DNA of 64,000 bases from an uncultured Persicobacter sp. (GCA_947498325.1 CANMKE010000005.1:1-64000); one strand, 5' to 3'; positions 52,027-61,614 are shown, counted from the first letter of the stretch. Notes: generated from the sequence alone by a model not told the origin. Program-made: numbers and translations.

Positions 52027-53442
52027 ATGCAGGAAACCTTAAAAGTAGCGGAACCCGAGATTAAATCGGGCGCTACAAATTACTTTTTCATCGTCGGTAT
52101 TACTTTGGTGGCCGCTTTAGGAGGTCTCTTATTTGGATATGACACTGCCGTGATATCTGGGGCCATTGGGCCACTCCGAGAGTATTTCAATTTGAGTGCC
52201 GCCGAGATGGGCTGGGCAGCAAGTAGCGCGCAGTTTGGCTGTATGTTTGGTGCGGCCATTGCGGGTTGGTGGTCTAATCGTTTTGGACGTCGGCAGGCCA
52301 TGTTATTGGCCGCGGTGTTGTTTTCGATCTCTGCGGTCGGTTCTGGCCTGGCAGATAACTTTACCATGTTTTCGATTTACCGCATTGTCGGTGGGGTAGG
52401 TGTTGGTTTGGCATCTATGGTTTCGCCATTATACATTGCTGAGATGGCACCTGCAGAAATGCGGGGGAAACTGGTGGCATGCAATCAGTTCGCCATTATT
52501 TTCGGAATGTTAGTCGTTTATTTTGTAAACTATGGTATTGCGGTACAAGGCGATGCGGTCTGGAATGTTAATATGGGTTGGCGTTATATGTTTGGTTCTG
52601 AAACCATCCCCGCACTGACCTTTTTTATCATGTTGTTTTTTGTTCCTGAAAGCCCTCGTTGGTTAGTGATGAAAAACAGGGACGAGCAGGCGAGCCAGGT
52701 CTTGCAGAAAATTGGTGATGTATCGGTGATCAGTGCAAAAATTGCGGAGATCCGAGATTCACTGAGTGATAAATCAGGAAAGAAAATTCGTGTCAATTAC
52801 CGAAACATGAAAGTAGTGTGGGTGATTTTCGTCGGGGTTTGTATCAGTATCTTTCAGCAAATCACGGGTATTAATGTGTTTTTGTATTTTGCGCCAGAGA
52901 TTTTCAAGAATATGGGTAGCGGAGCCGACTCGGCAATGTTGCAGACCATCATTGTTGGCGCGGTGAACTTGTCGTTCACGGTAGTGGCCATTTATACGGT
53001 TGATAAAGTGGGGCGTAAGCCGTTGATGTTGATCGGCGCACTCGGAATGGGGATATGTATTACCGCCATCGGTTTTGCGGCATATTTTGAGAATACCGCA
53101 GGATATTTGCTGATTTTTGTGTTGGGCTACATTGCCTGTTTTGCGGTTTCATTAGGACCTGTAACCTGGGTTTTACTGTCAGAAATTTTCCCTAACAAAC
53201 TGAGGGGAACAGGTATGGCAATTGCTGTAGCGGCACAATGGATTTCTAACGCATTAGTGGCACAGACTTTCCCGATGATGATGGAAAACGAAACCCTTGA
53301 TCAGCAATTCCACGGTGGATTTCCATTTTGGGTGTATGGACTGATGTGTTTTGTTACGATCGCATTCATTTACAAATGTGTTCCTGAAACCAAGGGTAAA
53401 TCTTTGGAAGAGATGGAGGAGCTGTGGGATTTGAAAGACTAA
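52027..53442 (+). CDS. MFS sugar porter (XylE/GLUT-like)
   Basis: 471 residues with 12 predicted membrane segments and the sugar porter signatures: GYDTAVISGAIGPL near the start, RFGRRQAML (motif A), PESPRWL, QQITGINVFLYFAPEIF, DKVGRKPL and PETKGKSLEEME near the end. It imports a pentose or hexose by proton symport. Next to a transaldolase, it likely feeds the pentose phosphate path, which is inference. Confidence 0.93.
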   Translation: MQETLKVAEPEIKSGATNYFFIVGITLVAALGGLLFGYDTAVISGAIGPLREYFNLSAAEMGWAASSAQFGCMFGAAIAGWWSNRFGRRQAMLLAAVLFSISAVGSGLADNFTMFSIYRIVGGVGVGLASMVSPLYIAEMAPAEMRGKLVACNQFAIIFGMLVVYFVNYGIAVQGDAVWNVNMGWRYMFGSETIPALTFFIMLFFVPESPRWLVMKNRDEQASQVLQKIGDVSVISAKIAEIRDSLSDKSGKKIRVNYRNMKVVWVIFVGVCISIFQQITGINVFLYFAPEIFKNMGSGADSAMLQTIIVGAVNLSFTVVAIYTVDKVGRKPLMLIGALGMGICITAIGFAAYFENTAGYLLIFVLGYIACFAVSLGPVTWVLLSEIFPNKLRGTGMAIAVAAQWISNALVAQTFPMMMENETLDQQFHGGFPFWVYGLMCFVTIAFIYKCVPETKGKSLEEMEELWDLKD

Positions 53443-53460
53443 TTCTTCAGGCTTAAACAG

Positions 53461-53504
53461 AAAAAAGGCTGCCAGCGATTGATGATCGAAGGCAGCCTTT
53501 TTTT
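53461..53504. terminator. bidirectional terminator
   Basis: AAAAAAGGCTGCC (53461-53473) pairs with GGCAGCCTTTTTTT (53491-53504), with an inner CGAT/ATCG. It ends the sugar porter gene and the glycine-betaine operon. Confidence 0.93.
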
Positions 53505-53517
53505 ATTTTAATTGATC

Positions 53518-54375
53518 TTAGTCAAACCAAGCATCAATGGTTTTTTTGTGCTTCTGATAGAAGTTTTTTGCACCGATTTTATCGTCTTTTTGCACATCTT
53601 TCATCAGCTCATTCAGCATCTCTTCTGAAAGGTTGAGCTTGGTAAGTACAGAAAACAATCTCGGCTTATCTTGCTTCAAACGCTTTCTTGCGATAATCGA
53701 GCAGGCATCTTTCGGGAAAACCTCTTTCGGGTCTTTCAAGAATTTCAGATCAAATTGTCCCCACATAAAGTGTGGTTTCCAGCCTGTAACCACTACAGGT
53801 TCATGTCTTAAAATGGCCTTTTCGAGGGTCGCTACCATTGCAGAACCACTGGAAGTTACCTGTTCAAAATTCAGGTTATAGGTTTTAATGACTTTTTCCG
53901 TGTTGGCATGAATACCAGCACCACTACCAATTCCGATAATTTTTCCTTTGAACTCATCACGATGCGCATTCAGCTCCTCGATAGAGTTAATGTCCACGTA
54001 AGAAGGCACGACCAATCCCGTAGATCCATCATCGAAAGCATTGCCTACAATATCAATTTTGTCGCCATACACTTTCCAGTAATCTGATTGGGTATGTGGC
54101 AACCATGCATCGAGCATGAAATCACCTGTTGGGTGTTTTTTTGAAAGGTCACCATAAATAAGTCCTGGTTCAAGGCTGATCAGTGCCACCTCAAAACCAT
54201 GGGCTTTCAAAGCAACTTCTGCAAGGAAAGTCATCGCAATACCTTCCGCCCAATTGGGATAAAGGATGGTCGCTTTGTTTGGGTCGATGGGTCTTGATCC
54301 CGAACAGGAGATCATGCAGACGGTCATACATACCACCAACAGAAGAGAGATACTTTTATTGAGTATAAATTTCAT
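53518..54375 (-). CDS. glycine betaine/proline ABC transporter substrate-binding lipoprotein (OpuAC-like)
   Basis: 285 residues, lipobox MISC (C24), then the OpuAC/ProX-type binding domain: PNWAEGIAMTFLAEVAL and MLDAWLPHTQSDYW contain the aromatic residues typical for the betaine cage, and VVTGWKPHFMW follows. It captures quaternary amines in the periplasm for the permease encoded 16 bases upstream. It is the last gene of the operon. Confidence 0.9.
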   Translation of the reverse strand: MKFILNKSISLLLVVCMTVCMISCSGSRPIDPNKATILYPNWAEGIAMTFLAEVALKAHGFEVALISLEPGLIYGDLSKKHPTGDFMLDAWLPHTQSDYWKVYGDKIDIVGNAFDDGSTGLVVPSYVDINSIEELNAHRDEFKGKIIGIGSGAGIHANTEKVIKTYNLNFEQVTSSGSAMVATLEKAILRHEPVVVTGWKPHFMWGQFDLKFLKDPKEVFPKDACSIIARKRLKQDKPRLFSVLTKLNLSEEMLNELMKDVQKDDKIGAKNFYQKHKKTIDAWFD

Positions 54376-54391
54376 AATCTGTTTTGCTTGG

Positions 54392-55255
54392 TTATTTTTT
54401 CTTTCCGAACGATTGCGTTACGCGATCCAGGATGATGGCAAGGATTACGATACCCAAACCTGATTCAAATCCTTTGGCCATATCATTCTGCTGAATTCCC
54501 TGATAAACTACTGCACCAAGTCCGCGCGCACCTACCATAGAGGCAATAACAACCATAGAAAGTGACAGCAAAATCACCTGGTTAATCCCCGCAAGAATTG
54601 TTGGCATGGCCAGAGGCAACTGAATTTTGAAAAGAATCTGTTGTTCCGTGGCACCAAAAGCATAACCTGCTTCTATCACATCATAAGGTACATTTTTAAT
54701 CCCAAGTGAGGTCAGACGAACCGCTGGTGGCAGGGAGAAAATAACAGTAGCCACTACACCAGGTGTATTACCAACACTGAAAAAGAAAATAGCAGGAATC
54801 AGGTAAACGAAGGCAGGCATGGTTTGCATCAAATCCAGCAATGGCTTGATAATCATGTTGGCTACCCTGTTTTTTGCCGCCATGATCCCCATTGGAATTC
54901 CCAATAACAGAGAGATAAACGTAGCCGTAAGTACCAGTGTGGTCGTTTGGATGGCTTCCACCCAATAGCCCAGAAGGTAAATTAGAATGAGTCCCAAAAT
55001 AGAACCAAGTGCTAAGCCCCAACCTTTTTTGAATCCTTTTTTATTAAATCCATCTTTCCCTGCTCGAGAATAATAGGCAATGGCGCCAATAAGCAATACA
55101 AAGATTGGGAAGGGGATTGCCAACAATAGGTGATTGAAGGTATCAACAGTCCAGCTGATGGCGATGTCGATGGCATTCCATATCGGGTAGAGCTTTTCTT
55201 CAAGCACCTCAATGGCCACCTTGATATATTTTCCTAAGAATATTTTTTTCTCCAT
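54392..55255 (-). CDS. glycine betaine/proline ABC transporter permease (OpuAB/ProW-like)
   Basis: 287 residues with about six membrane segments and the EAA loop EAGYAFGATEQQILFKIQLPLA. It forms the membrane channel of the betaine ABC importer. The ATPase gene lies 2 bases upstream and the binding-protein gene 16 bases downstream, in operon order. Confidence 0.93.
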   Translation of the reverse strand: MEKKIFLGKYIKVAIEVLEEKLYPIWNAIDIAISWTVDTFNHLLLAIPFPIFVLLIGAIAYYSRAGKDGFNKKGFKKGWGLALGSILGLILIYLLGYWVEAIQTTTLVLTATFISLLLGIPMGIMAAKNRVANMIIKPLLDLMQTMPAFVYLIPAIFFFSVGNTPGVVATVIFSLPPAVRLTSLGIKNVPYDVIEAGYAFGATEQQILFKIQLPLAMPTILAGINQVILLSLSMVVIASMVGARGLGAVVYQGIQQNDMAKGFESGLGIVILAIILDRVTQSFGKKK

Positions 55256-55257
55256 GA

Positions 55258-56508
55258 TTATTGGTCGTTTGCTTGTTCTTTCATTTCCTTAATTTCTGCC
55301 CTGTCATATTTTGTTGCCTCAATGATCAGCGAAGTTTGGTAAACAACTCCAAGCAATTTGTTCGTATTCGGGTCAACCACTGCAAGCGGGGATTTCGTGC
55401 CCACCATCAAAGGCAGCATTTCTTCCACGGTATATTCAGCGTACACACTCGGTACCTCCGTTTTGATGATGTCCTGAATAGAGCTTTTCTTCGCCTTTGA
55501 AGACTCGATCGCATCTTGCAGCCACACAAAGCCGAGGAAGGATTTATTTTCATCAACAACAGGAAGCACTTCCATTCCAGCGGTTCGCATTCTGCGGATA
55601 ACCCCTTCAGGTCCGTGGTGCTTCACGTTTACTTTAGTCACTTTTTCGAACATCATGGTGCCAGCGGTAATGACAGACTTGCGGTCAATTTTTTCCACGA
55701 ACGCCTCGACATATTCACTGGCAGGATTGGTAAGAATTTCCTCTGCGGTACCCAACTGCTCGATCACCCCATCTTTCATAATCACGATTCGGTCACCAAT
55801 TTTTATGGCTTCATCAAGGTCGTGGGTAATGAAAACGATGGTTTTCTTGAGCTTGCTCTGGATTTCCAGCAACTCATCCTGCATATCCGATTTAATCAGT
55901 GGATCCAATGCTGAAAAAGCTTCATCCATCAATAAAACTTCAGGGTTATTGGCCAAAGCACGTGCTAAACCTACACGTTGCTGCATTCCCCCCGAAAGTT
56001 CAGAAGGGAGCTTGTCGCCATAGCCTTTGAGTCCTACTGTTTCCAGGGCTTCCGCCGCTTGAGCGAGGCGTTGTTGTTCGCCTTCTCCCCGAATTTCCAG
56101 CCCAAAAGCAGCATTTTCCAATACCGAACGGTGGGGTAGCAAGCCAAATTTTTGGAATACCATGCCCAGTTCAGTGCGTCGGGTTTCAAGCAATTCTTTA
56201 TTGGTTTCCTTAGTGATGTCGTGGCCGTTGATCAACACCTTACCCGCCGTTGGGGTGTGCAATCTATTAAGGCATCGAAGCAAAGTAGATTTCCCACTGC
56301 CCGAAAGCCCCATGATCACGAAGATTTCACCTTCGAAAATTTCAAAATTGGCTTTATTGACCCCAATGGTGCAGCCTGTTTTTGCTAAAATCTCTGTTTT
56401 TGATACGCCTTCATCCAACAATTTTTGCGCACGTTTCTTTTGCGCTCCAAAGATTAATGAAAGATCTTCAACTTTAATTTTTACTGGTGTATTTTCACTC
56501 ATATTCAT
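55258..56508 (-). CDS. glycine betaine/proline ABC transporter ATPase (OpuAA/ProV-like)
   Basis: 416 residues: Walker A GLSGSGKST, signature LSGGMQQRVG, Walker B VLLMDEAFSALD, and a C-terminal pair of CBS motifs (PVVDENKSFLGFVWLQDAI, PLAVVDPNTNKLLGVVYQTSL), which in OpuA sense ionic strength. It couples ATP hydrolysis to betaine uptake during hyperosmotic stress. The outer-membrane barrel gene ends 14 bases upstream. Confidence 0.95.
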   Translation of the reverse strand: MNMSENTPVKIKVEDLSLIFGAQKKRAQKLLDEGVSKTEILAKTGCTIGVNKANFEIFEGEIFVIMGLSGSGKSTLLRCLNRLHTPTAGKVLINGHDITKETNKELLETRRTELGMVFQKFGLLPHRSVLENAAFGLEIRGEGEQQRLAQAAEALETVGLKGYGDKLPSELSGGMQQRVGLARALANNPEVLLMDEAFSALDPLIKSDMQDELLEIQSKLKKTIVFITHDLDEAIKIGDRIVIMKDGVIEQLGTAEEILTNPASEYVEAFVEKIDRKSVITAGTMMFEKVTKVNVKHHGPEGVIRRMRTAGMEVLPVVDENKSFLGFVWLQDAIESSKAKKSSIQDIIKTEVPSVYAEYTVEEMLPLMVGTKSPLAVVDPNTNKLLGVVYQTSLIIEATKYDRAEIKEMKEQANDQ

Positions 56509-56522
56509 GATGAATTTTTTTC

Positions 56523-57683
56523 TTAGAAATAGTATCCGACGTTAATATTGAAGCGAAAAGTGTAATCCGAATCTGGATTGCCTTCTCCTAAGCCTTCGTT
56601 AAAATCGGGGCCGAGCCATGGCTGGTTCTTTCCACCTGCAAGGTCAATATAAGTATAGACATTGCCTGCGGTAACCAAAACGCCAGTAGTGTTCTGGTAA
56701 GTATCTGTAAAAGATGCGACCGCTTTGTCCATATAGCCAAAGTCGTTATAGAACTGTAAGGAAGAGACTGGTCCCCAACTTACGGGTTGTGTATAAGAAA
56801 CTCCGAAAGTATATAAATTTGCAGCTGCCGCAACAAAATAAGGCGCGCCATAAGCACCCATGGCAATTAAATCTTTACTTTCGGTATCTGGTCCAGCAGT
56901 ATGATATTCATATTGAGCGAACTGGCTTTTGATATTAAAGCGTTTGTAGTTCATCTCATAGTGCAGCGCAAAAGCATAATGGTCGCCCATGTTTTCGGTA
57001 TCCAGATTATAGATTCCTCCATATTGGCCTGAAATTCCAAACTCATGCTTAACCTCACCCGTGGTTGCCTTATACTTTAAGCGCCCATTAACGGTGTTTG
57101 TTTCTTTATTTCGATAACTATAATTGCCTGCCGCGTCCCTGAACGAGGTTACATCATAGGAATAGCGACTGTAAGAAGCATCAGAGTAGCTGCCAAAATT
57201 CATCTCTTCAGCATTTTTGAAAAACGCCAGATCAAAATCCCAGTGTTCGCCCTGATGAGAATATTTGAATCCCATGTCGTGATCATCCTCAAGCCCAACG
57301 TAATAATTGATGCTGAAAAACCAGTTGTGGGAGTTGTATTGTGTAATCCCGAAAGGTACTTGCGTTAAACCGAGCTGAATTTCATCATTTTGGCTGAAAT
57401 CATAGGCTAACCAACCCTGCTTTAGCATGCCACCACCAAACGGTGTTGAATAGAGGCGATATTCGGCATCAAGCTTAACGCCTTTGTATTTGGCTTGTGC
57501 ATTAATCCTGAAGACATCATAGCCAAAATCGCCACCTCTTTTTTTGTGGCCTTCTTTCCAGTTGGAGTAATTGTAGTTAAACCGCAACGCTCCCCCTACA
57601 TGGAGTTCGGGCTTATCTTGTGCCTGTATACTGAAAGGCAGAATGGTAAACAGTAATAGAATAATAGGTAATGAATACTTCAT
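56523..57683 (-). CDS. outer-membrane porin-like barrel, first gene of the betaine operon
   Basis: 386 residues: signal peptide, then repeated aromatic beta strands (KYKGVKLDAEYRLYSTPFGGGMLKQGW, FSINYYVGLEDDHDMGFKYSHQGEHWDFDLAFF) ending in NVGYYF, a barrel C-terminus. It resembles phosphate-selective-type (OprO/P) porins. As the first gene of the betaine transporter operon (14-base gap to the ATPase), it probably provides the outer-membrane passage for quaternary amines, a component not part of the standard OpuA system. This role is inference. Confidence 0.72.
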   Translation of the reverse strand: MKYSLPIILLLFTILPFSIQAQDKPELHVGGALRFNYNYSNWKEGHKKRGGDFGYDVFRINAQAKYKGVKLDAEYRLYSTPFGGGMLKQGWLAYDFSQNDEIQLGLTQVPFGITQYNSHNWFFSINYYVGLEDDHDMGFKYSHQGEHWDFDLAFFKNAEEMNFGSYSDASYSRYSYDVTSFRDAAGNYSYRNKETNTVNGRLKYKATTGEVKHEFGISGQYGGIYNLDTENMGDHYAFALHYEMNYKRFNIKSQFAQYEYHTAGPDTESKDLIAMGAYGAPYFVAAAANLYTFGVSYTQPVSWGPVSSLQFYNDFGYMDKAVASFTDTYQNTTGVLVTAGNVYTYIDLAGGKNQPWLGPDFNEGLGEGNPDSDYTFRFNINVGYYF

Positions 57684-57855
57684 GCAAAAATTTTGAGTTC
57701 AGAATATTTTTAAGTTGGAAGGGTTGGGTAGGGATTGATAATCATATTGATCAAGAGAAGTATGCTATTGAAAATAACAATACTAAATTGAATAACAAGC
57801 AGGAGGCTTATCGGTGTTATTGGGAATCAGCAATTTGTATAAAAAATTTCCCGTA

Positions 57856-57874
57856 ATGTAAAAAATATTTACAT
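57856..57874. promoter_or_regulatory. operator-like palindrome 1 (TGTAA-N7-TTACA)
   Basis: ATGTAAAAAATATTTACAT: TGTAA (57857-57861) and TTACA (57869-57873) with a 7-base spacer. The same pattern recurs at 58085-58103 in the same gap. Confidence 0.55.
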
Positions 57875-58064
57875 GTTGCCTGTTTCTTTGACAGGCACGC
57901 AGGGAGTAACGGCGTGAAATATGTTGGCCCGTAGGTAAGAGGGCTATTGGTGGTAATAATTTTTTTGCCGTATTTTTTGCTGTAAAACCGATAATGACTA
58001 ATTTAGTTGAAGAATAAGCAGGCGATACCCGCTTTTTTAAATATTCTGCAAAATTAGACAATAA

Positions 58065-58103
58065 TTTTTACAATTCAAGGCTGTTTGTAAAAAATAATTA
58101 CAA
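58065..58103. promoter_or_regulatory. operator-like palindromes 2 and 3
   Basis: TTGTAA-N7-TTACAA (58085-58103) shares the TGTAA-N7-TTACA pattern. In addition TTTTTACAA (58065-58073) and TTGTAAAAA (58085-58093) form a 9-bp inverted repeat with an 11-base spacer. It sits just upstream of the XRE promoter (TATATTTG at 58135-58142), where a repressor would be expected to bind. Confidence 0.5.
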
Positions 58104-58114
58104 CTTGTGGTGTG

Positions 58115-58142
58115 TTGAGCAATGAAATATGTCTTATATTTG
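58115..58142 (+). promoter_or_regulatory. promoter of the XRE regulator
   Basis: TATATTTG (58135-58142) is a perfect -7 element. The nearest TTG (58115-58117) is 17 bases upstream, slightly short. A half-site TTGTAA overlaps the -7. Confidence 0.5.
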
Positions 58143-58177
58143 TAAATTAATTATTGATAACACTCTTTTAGATTTTC

Positions 58178-58705
58178 ATGAAATACTTTGCGGATAACTT
58201 AAAGTTTTTACGTCGGCAGAATAATTTTAGCCAGGAGCAATTGGCTAAGCATCTCGGACTTAACAGAGGAAATATCGCCTCTTACGAGAAAATGACGGCA
58301 GAGCCAAAAATTGAAAATCTATTAAAAATATGTAAATTTTTCAATGTAGAGGTGTCGGAGTTTCTTGAAAAAGATTTGCAAAATATCGCCATCATTCAAG
58401 AAGAAATGGAGAAAGTGAATAGTGAATCCAATCCTACGAATTTAGGAGAAGGAGAAGCTACGGAGCACTTCATTGAGGAATTAGAGGACAATAAGAAACG
58501 CTTGGAGCGATTTATCGGACAGTCGGACGACATGCAGAAAATCCTCGAAGGTTTTCGTCAATTTCATAAATTTAAGATGTCCAACAATCCGATCATCACC
58601 GAAGATGTCAAGAAAATGTCTGATGAATATGAAAAGCTCCTTGAACTGATGGATGCCCTTTTGTCGTCAAACAAAGAACTTATCCATTGGCTGAAGGATT
58701 CCTGA
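58178..58705 (+). CDS. XRE-family helix-turn-helix regulator
   Basis: 175 residues: an N-terminal HTH of the XRE type (NLKFLRRQNNFSQEQLAKHLGLNRGNIASYEK, residues ~8-40) followed by a long charged, coiled-coil-like C-terminus (LEEQ/KKR-rich) that could mediate dimerisation. It is divergent from the porin/betaine operon across 494 bases that contain TGTAA-N7-TTACA palindromes, so it may regulate itself and the operon, perhaps by osmotic state. No ligand domain is visible. It converges on the next gene with only one base between stop codons. Confidence 0.8.
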   Translation: MKYFADNLKFLRRQNNFSQEQLAKHLGLNRGNIASYEKMTAEPKIENLLKICKFFNVEVSEFLEKDLQNIAIIQEEMEKVNSESNPTNLGEGEATEHFIEELEDNKKRLERFIGQSDDMQKILEGFRQFHKFKMSNNPIITEDVKKMSDEYEKLLELMDALLSSNKELIHWLKDS

Positions 58706-58706
58706 A

Positions 58707-59477
58707 TCAATAGCCTTTGTTTATATAGGGATTCTTTTTCCTGAACTTTGAATAATCCCGATACAAGAATTTGCTTTTCCCCTTGCCTTTAAATCGGTAA
58801 CTGATTTTTATATTGAGCGGGAAGAGTAAATCTGGTAAGCGCGATTTCAGCTCTTTCCCATCAAGCAAATCTGTGCCAGATATACGGACACCCCCCTCGG
58901 CAGTAAGCTGCCAGGTGTCGTTGAAATGATACCGCAGCCCGCCACCCAAAGGGACCATCACTTCCAGCTGTTGATCAAGGAAATTTTCACCATCGATACC
59001 ATCATCTGCATTGGCGATTTCAGGTTTAAAGGCCATCATGCCAAGACCGATATATAAATACATGGAAAAGAAATTCCGACTTCTTCCTGATTGCAGGGAC
59101 AAAAAGATATTCCGATTATAGCCCACCCAGGCTTCGTAACCTGTGGTACTTGTTCTTGCTTGCGAATTGTTATTATTGATTTGTTTGGTGATCAGTTTAA
59201 ACCAGCTGGCATCAATCCGTAACATGGCCCTGTTCGATACATCATACTCCAGACCAATACCGAGGTTCGGATTGGCATAGCCATTTTGTGATTTGGGCTG
59301 AAATGGTTTGCCAAATTCCCCATAATAGGCATTGACTCCCGAAAACAGATTCACCTTCAAAGGACTTTGCGGTGAAGTGTGGTACGCATACCCTTTTTTG
59401 GCCATTCGGCCCTGAGCCCAATTGATGGAGGGGAGGAAGAAAAGTAAGCTGAGCAGGAATAGGAAAGGTCTTATCAT
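58707..59477 (-). CDS. outer-membrane beta-barrel protein
   Basis: From the start at 59477 (MIRPFLFLLSLLFFLPSINWAQ), 256 residues: signal peptide, then a barrel with repeated Y/F strands, such as YGEFGKPFQPKSQNGYAN and GLEYDVSNRAMLRID. The C-terminus ends in a charged tail (KFLYRDYSKFRKKNPYINKGY), unusual for a barrel, which normally ends in an aromatic residue. Role unknown. It ends one base from the stop of the XRE gene with no visible terminator between. Confidence 0.7.
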   Translation of the reverse strand: MIRPFLFLLSLLFFLPSINWAQGRMAKKGYAYHTSPQSPLKVNLFSGVNAYYGEFGKPFQPKSQNGYANPNLGIGLEYDVSNRAMLRIDASWFKLITKQINNNNSQARTSTTGYEAWVGYNRNIFLSLQSGRSRNFFSMYLYIGLGMMAFKPEIANADDGIDGENFLDQQLEVMVPLGGGLRYHFNDTWQLTAEGGVRISGTDLLDGKELKSRLPDLLFPLNIKISYRFKGKGKSKFLYRDYSKFRKKNPYINKGY

Positions 59478-59712
59478 AGAATAGCATTTGGGCATTTAAT
59501 CTTACAACTCTCCCGCGGGCATTTATTTTCCAAACAATTATCAATAGCCTGATTTATTCGCTAACCGCAGCTTTTTATGTTGTATGCTTTTTATCGTCTT
59601 TTTTTACTGTTGAACAGCTACAGTGTCTTTGTATGCCTGATGTATCCGAATTATTGACTGAAATTTGCCCCATCGTTTCGATATTGGAATTTGATTTTTA
59701 GGAAAGACTGAT

Positions 59713-61353
59713 ATGATTAAACGATTATTATTTTTTGTGGGCGTCATTCTATTGATGACAGAAAGCGCCAAAGCCTGTACGAACCTTATCGTTACTAAAG
59801 GAGCCTCTGCGGATGGTTCAACGATGTTGTTTTATGCCAACGATGGCGAGTATATCCCTGTTCTGCCTATTCATGCGGGGCAACGTTGGTCCAAACGGGA
59901 TAGTGTGGAGTTGATCAGCTGGCCAAATGGCGTTCGGGCAAATATCCCTCAGCCTAAAAAAAGCTATACAGCTTTGGGCTATCATATTAATGAATATCAG
60001 GTTGCCATCGGTGAAACCACTTTTGGGGGCCGTCACGAGTTACATAACCGTTCCGTTGCGCAAGAATACTGGCACCTTATGGAGGAAGCGGTTCGCCGTG
60101 CGAAAACAGCCAAAGAGGCGGTACATATTATTATTGATCTTGTGGAGCAATATGGTTATGGTTCGGAAGGGGAGAGTTTCAGTATTGTTGATCCCAATGA
60201 GGCTTGGTTGCTGGAGATGATTGGCAAGGGTGAGGGGAGCCATGGGGCGCTTTATGTGGCTCAGCGAATTCCTGACGGTATGGTGGTGGCACATGCAAAC
60301 CATAGTAGAATCAGTAGTTTTCCAATGAATGATCCTGAAAACTGTATTTATTCACATGATGTGGTGAGCTTCGCTGTTGAAAAGGGGTATTATGATCCGA
60401 AATCTGGAAAGCCTTTTGAGTTCAATTCAGCCTATGATCCCGTTTCCCCTGCAAAGCTTCGCTATTGTGAAAGTCGGGTGTATAGTTTGTACCACCGTAT
60501 GGCACCCTCAATGGATTTGTCTTCGGACTATTGTCGTGGTGTTCAGGGGGCTGAGGCCTACCCGCTATGGATTAAGCCTGATGAAAAAATCAGTTTAAAA
60601 AATATGATGTCTTTGGTTCGGGATCATTACGAGGGCATGCCTTGGGATATGCGCAAAGGGATTGCGTCGGGGGCTTACGGCTCGCCAAATTATGCGCGCC
60701 CAATGACCTGGAAAGTCGATGACACGACTTGCTCTTGGGAGCGCCCGATTTCCACTCCTGTAACGGCTTATAGTTTTATTGCGCAGTTAAGGGCTGATTT
60801 GCCCCGAGAGGTTGGGGCTTTAATGTGGTACGGATTGGATAACAATTATACCAATTGCTATATGCCTGTTTATGTGTCAAGCACCAAAATGCCTGTCGCT
60901 TTCAATACTGGTGATATCAATAAATTTTCGTGGTCGTCGGCTTGGTGGGTTTTTAATTTTGTAGGCAATTACGTCAATCTTCGCTATAACGATATGGTGA
61001 AAGATGTTCAAAAGAAGCAATCATCGATTGAATCAGAGCTGATCGATCAGCAGGCGACATTTGAAGCCAACGTGGTGGCGGAATTGAAGAAGAATAAAAA
61101 AGGAGCCATAGAAATGATGACGGACTACACGAATAATACCGCAGAATCTGTCGTTGCCGACTGGATTGACTTGGGGCAGTTCCTGATCATGAAATACAAT
61201 GATGGCTATGTGAAAGATGAGCAAAACCGCATTAAGCAAAAGGGGGCAAGTGAAAGTTATTATAGAAAGGTATTGAAAGATGATCCTGAACGCAAATTAC
61301 CTGTTTGGAATCAGCAAGAGGAGCATAACGAAAAAGAGCCCTCCAATTTTTAG
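59713..61353 (+). CDS. C69-family dipeptidase
   Basis: 546 residues. After a signal peptide the mature chain begins with C22 (AC|TNLIVTKGASADGS), the N-terminal nucleophile of C69 (PepD-like) dipeptidases, followed by EGESFSIVDPNEAWLLEMIGKGEG and HANHSRIS. It cleaves dipeptides, likely in the periplasm given the signal peptide. The start at 59713 directly produces the signal peptide. It is transcribed alone; a hairpin AAAGAGC/GCTCTTT follows its stop. Confidence 0.9.
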   Translation: MIKRLLFFVGVILLMTESAKACTNLIVTKGASADGSTMLFYANDGEYIPVLPIHAGQRWSKRDSVELISWPNGVRANIPQPKKSYTALGYHINEYQVAIGETTFGGRHELHNRSVAQEYWHLMEEAVRRAKTAKEAVHIIIDLVEQYGYGSEGESFSIVDPNEAWLLEMIGKGEGSHGALYVAQRIPDGMVVAHANHSRISSFPMNDPENCIYSHDVVSFAVEKGYYDPKSGKPFEFNSAYDPVSPAKLRYCESRVYSLYHRMAPSMDLSSDYCRGVQGAEAYPLWIKPDEKISLKNMMSLVRDHYEGMPWDMRKGIASGAYGSPNYARPMTWKVDDTTCSWERPISTPVTAYSFIAQLRADLPREVGALMWYGLDNNYTNCYMPVYVSSTKMPVAFNTGDINKFSWSSAWWVFNFVGNYVNLRYNDMVKDVQKKQSSIESELIDQQATFEANVVAELKKNKKGAIEMMTDYTNNTAESVVADWIDLGQFLIMKYNDGYVKDEQNRIKQKGASESYYRKVLKDDPERKLPVWNQQEEHNEKEPSNF

Positions 61354-61614
61354 TAGAGCGCTCTTTAGCATGTTTTAGCGAAATTTCATTTTGGGTCAAT
61401 GCCTGTCGGTATAGCCGTTCGGCAGGTAAGTACATTGCGCCATAGATATTTGAAAGGGGCTGTGGTATCCTTGTCGTTTCTTCATAAGTTACTGATTTAT
61501 TCCGTGGTTTGCATCGGGCAAAAGCTTCAAGCGATGTGATGCAAAATAGGAATGAGCGTTTATAACCAGGTGATTTGATGATGGAAACGACCGATACGGC
61601 AGCCTCTTTTTTGT
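61354..61614. other. intergenic region with hairpins
   Basis: Contains a hairpin of 7 bp (61402-61408 with 61420-61426, one G-U) inside an outer CAATG/CATTG (61397-61437), and an 8-bp repeat TTTGCATC/GATGCAAA (61508-61545). Neither is followed by a T-tract. No open frame is convincing. Confidence 0.4.

Noticed and set aside
57750-57754. TTGAT-N10-ATCAA repeat in the betaine operon leader
   Set aside because: Five-base arms in AT-rich DNA are expected by chance; not repeated elsewhere in the gap.
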